Assembly: GCA_018065365.1 (NCBI GenBank)
Contig: JAGHTH010000100.1
Coordinates: 1 to 7,884, forward strand
DNA from: Candidatus Coliplasma caballi
GTDB lineage: Bacteria; Bacillota; Clostridia; Oscillospirales; CAG-382
Direction: 5' to 3'
DNA length: 7,884 nt
Shown in pieces: positions 5,808 to 7,884 of this stretch. The translations under genes and the position numbers were made by a program. Below the pieces are notes generated by a model, which searched no databases, was not told the DNA's origin, and saw only the letters and a list, made by a program, of their open reading frames with translations. The first letter of the stretch is position 1. The number at the start of each line of letters is the position of its first letter.

Positions 5808-6829
5808 TGGAATTTTTTGAACGACTGAAAGACTATTGCTCGATCCTTGCTCCCTCCGGCATGGAAAAGCCCATGCGGAAACGGATCATCGAAGATATTA
5901 AAGACAGCGGCGCGGAGTGGAGAGTCGATCCCAACGGAAACTTAATCGTTTTCAAAAAAGGTCGGGCGCGCCGCGACAAGAAATTGGTCGTTGCCGCGCA
6001 CATGGACGAAGTCGGTTTCATGGCTTCCTACATTGACGAAGAAGGATACGTTCGCATCGAAAACGTCGGCGGTATCGATCGCCGCGTGGTCAGCGGCAGG
6101 CGGATCATGTTCTGCGGCAGCAACCTCGTCGGCGTCGTGGCGTCCAAAGCGATCCACATTCAGACCAAAGAGGAAATCGGAAAATGCGAGCCGATCAACG
6201 AAATGCGGGTTGACATCGGCTGTTACGACAGAGAAAGCGCGGAAAAGCGCGTCCGCATCGGCGATTGCGCGACATTCTGCCCGAACTACGAGGAATTCGG
6301 AAACGGGCTCATCAAATCCAAGGCGATCGACGACCGGTTTGGATGCGCGGTCATGGTGGAACTGATCAATTCCGATTTGGAGTACGACACCTATTTCGCG
6401 TTTGACACCTGCGAGGAAATCGGCTGCGACGGCGCAAAAGAGGTTTGCTATCAGCTGAATCCCGACATCGCGGTCATTCTGGAGTCCACGACGGCGGGCG
6501 ATATCTGCGGCACTCCCGCCGAAAAAGCCGCCTGCACGGTCCACGGCGGCGCCGTGATCTCGCACATGGACAACAGTACCGTTTATGACAAGGAACTCGT
6601 GAAGCTCGCGATGGAACTCGGAAAAGAGAAAGGCATCCCGTGCCAACTCAAAAACACCGTCGCGGGAGGCAACGAAGCCCGCGCCTACCAGAGAGAAGCG
6701 TGCGGTGCGCGCGTGCTCGCGATCTCCGCACCGACGAGATACATCCATTCCGCCTGCAGCGTTGCGGCAAAAGAAGACCTGACGGCTGTTGCAGCCATGA
6801 CGAAAACGATCATTGAAAGGAAGTTTTGA
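5807..6829 (+). CDS. M42-family metallo-aminopeptidase, copy 2 (cysteine-rich)
   Basis: Second M42 peptidase of the operon, 340 residues, probably cytoplasmic. Metal and catalytic positions: H65 and D67 in AHMDEVG, IDDR at 174-177, E203-E204, E226 at the position where the neighbours have Asp (LES in place of LDV), and H314 in RYIHS. A Glu at that site can still bind metal, so activity is expected but not proven. It carries SKAIH at 113-117, a variant of the family's SKPPH. It has 15 cysteines, over 4% of residues, including C202 and C207 flanking the catalytic glutamates, more than either neighbour. Its ATG overlaps the preceding stop in TAATG, implying translational coupling, with AGGGGGTGG (5791-5799) as ribosome binding site inside copy 1. 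It resembles copy 3 more than copy 1 (shared NVGGI, DIG-DR-SAEK and TRYIHS blocks). Substrate preference unknown. Confidence 0.93.
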   Translation: MEFFERLKDYCSILAPSGMEKPMRKRIIEDIKDSGAEWRVDPNGNLIVFKKGRARRDKKLVVAAHMDEVGFMASYIDEEGYVRIENVGGIDRRVVSGRRIMFCGSNLVGVVASKAIHIQTKEEIGKCEPINEMRVDIGCYDRESAEKRVRIGDCATFCPNYEEFGNGLIKSKAIDDRFGCAVMVELINSDLEYDTYFAFDTCEEIGCDGAKEVCYQLNPDIAVILESTTAGDICGTPAEKAACTVHGGAVISHMDNSTVYDKELVKLAMELGKEKGIPCQLKNTVAGGNEARAYQREACGARVLAISAPTRYIHSACSVAAKEDLTAVAAMTKTIIERKF

Positions 6830-6832
6830 ATT

Positions 6833-7825
6833 ATGCTGAATCTGACGAAAAAATTTACCGGCGCGTTCTCCGTTACCGGTTTGGAAAAACCGCTTGCGGA
6901 GATCATCCGAGCAGAACTCGCTCCCGTTGCCGACGAGATCATTTCCGATCCGATGGGGAACCTGCTCGTTCTGAAAAAAGGAAAAGATTCTTCCAAGAAG
7001 CTGATGATCGCTTCCCACATGGACGAGATCGGCTTTGTGGTTACCAACATTGAAGAAAGCGGCTTCATTCACGTTTCCAACGTCGGCGGCATCAACGCGG
7101 TCGCGTCGTCTTTCCAGCGCGTACGTTTTGCAAACGGCGTTTACGGTGTCATCGTTGCCGAAAGCGGTGTGAAACCCGAGGATCTCAAAGCAAACAAACT
7201 CGTGATCGACATCGGCGCTTCCGACCGGAAGTCCGCGGAAAAGAAAGTGGGCGTCGGCGACGTTTGCGCGGTCGTTCCGATGCTGCAGAAGCTCGGCGGT
7301 ACGCGTTACGCGGCAAAAGCGTTCGACGACCGCATCGGGTGCGTGGTTTCGGCATACGCGGCGTTGCAATGCGGGAAACCCGCGTACGACACCTGGTTCG
7401 TATTTACCGTCCAGGAAGAAGTAGGATGCAGAGGTTCCAAGCCCGCCGCGTTCCGCGTTGCTCCCGATTACGCGATCGCGCTGGACGTAACCGCAGCGGA
7501 CGAATGCGGCAACAAAAACGACGTTACCAAACTCGGAAAAGGCGCCGCGATCAAAATCAAGGACAGTTCCGTGCTTTGTTCCAAGCTGATCGTTGACCGT
7601 CTGACCGATCTCGCGAAAGAAAAAAAGATCCCCTATCAGTACGAAGTTCTTCCCTACGGCGGCACCGACACGTCTTCCATGCAGATGGCGGGCATCGGAT
7701 GCGCTGCGGGCTGCATTTCGATCCCGACGAGATACATCCACTCCCCTGTGGAAACGATTGATATGAAAGACCTCAAAGCGTGTGCCGATCTGCTGATCGC
7801 GTTTATCGAAAACGGAGCCGAATAA
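6833..7825 (+). CDS. M42-family metallo-aminopeptidase, copy 3
   Basis: Third M42 peptidase, 330 residues and the shortest of the trio. It has the most canonical active site: H62 and D64 in SHMDEIG, FDDR at 164-167, E195-E196 in QEEVG, D218 in LDVT, and H303 in RYIHSPVE. The region that reads SKPPH in copy 1 is replaced by VAESG, so the surface near that loop has diverged. It starts 3 bp after copy 2, with GAAAGGAAG (6815-6823) as ribosome binding site inside the end of copy 2, nine bases before the ATG. Another frame begins 3 bp after its stop. Family members act as N-terminal aminopeptidases on peptides, some preferring Glu/Asp and others neutral or basic residues. Which applies here, and whether the three subunits mix in one shell, cannot be told from sequence. 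No signal peptide is present. Confidence 0.95.
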   Translation: MLNLTKKFTGAFSVTGLEKPLAEIIRAELAPVADEIISDPMGNLLVLKKGKDSSKKLMIASHMDEIGFVVTNIEESGFIHVSNVGGINAVASSFQRVRFANGVYGVIVAESGVKPEDLKANKLVIDIGASDRKSAEKKVGVGDVCAVVPMLQKLGGTRYAAKAFDDRIGCVVSAYAALQCGKPAYDTWFVFTVQEEVGCRGSKPAAFRVAPDYAIALDVTAADECGNKNDVTKLGKGAAIKIKDSSVLCSKLIVDRLTDLAKEKKIPYQYEVLPYGGTDTSSMQMAGIGCAAGCISIPTRYIHSPVETIDMKDLKACADLLIAFIENGAE

Positions 7826-7828
7826 GCC

Positions 7829-7884
7829 ATGGAGTTCTCAAAACAACTGCTTTCTCTCGCCGCCGAATGCGAAAAGGATCTGGC
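7829..7884 (+). CDS. Start of next operon gene, unidentified, cut by right edge
   Basis: An ATG three bases after the stop of peptidase copy 3 opens a frame that stays open for 18 codons to the window edge, beginning MEFSKQLLSLAAECEKDL, an amphipathic helix-like start. GGAG (7814-7817) lies 11 bases upstream, a somewhat long spacing. Tight packing in the same direction suggests it belongs to the murD-peptidase transcript. Too little is visible to name a family. Confidence 0.6.
   Translation, partial: MEFSKQLLSLAAECEKDL

Noticed and set aside
5942..7741. A 599-codon open frame on the minus strand antisense to peptidase copies 2 and 3
   Set aside because: It lies opposite two clear enzymes, its product has no family motif, it is low-complexity-like, and it arises from the codon bias of the sense genes leaving few antisense stops.

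Overview
The window reads as a chromosomal housekeeping region from an anaerobic, Clostridia-like member of the Bacillota with moderate G+C. This is inferred from the clostridial style of MurD and RF2, a type A RNase P RNA, strong AAGGAG-type ribosome binding sites, textbook TTGACA/TATAAT promoters and very cysteine-rich enzymes. No taxonomic search was possible. I see no mobile element, CRISPR array, tRNA or phage gene.

Left half, all on the minus strand. Reading leftward from about 3307: the RNase P RNA gene rnpB with its own promoter and intrinsic terminator; prfB (release factor RF2) with a perfect consensus promoter and, unusually, no programmed frameshift; a 92-residue two-helix membrane protein of unknown function just downstream of prfB; a 14-bp inverted repeat that matches the HrcA operator (CIRCE) closely and may also end the prfB transcript; and the first 403 codons of htpG (Hsp90), which runs off the left edge.

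Right half, all on the plus strand. A promoter divergent from rnpB drives murD (D-glutamate ligase of peptidoglycan synthesis). After 18 bp come three consecutive, diverged M42-family metallo-aminopeptidase genes, separated by 18 bp, a 1-nt overlap (TAATG) and 3 bp. A sixth reading frame begins 3 bp after the last peptidase and is cut by the right edge. No terminator is visible inside this run, so murD, the three peptidases and the next gene probably form one transcript.

Together: rnpB, prfB and htpG are core RNA-processing, translation and protein-folding genes, each with its own start signal. The plus-strand operon pairs a cell-wall ligase with a peptide-trimming set. M42 enzymes usually form large dodecameric shells that degrade short peptides, and related paralogs in archaea differ in side-chain preference. 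The three diverged copies here therefore look like a division of labour in peptide catabolism. The points most worth following up are the tandem M42 trio, the CIRCE-like repeat upstream of htpG, and the frameshift-free prfB.
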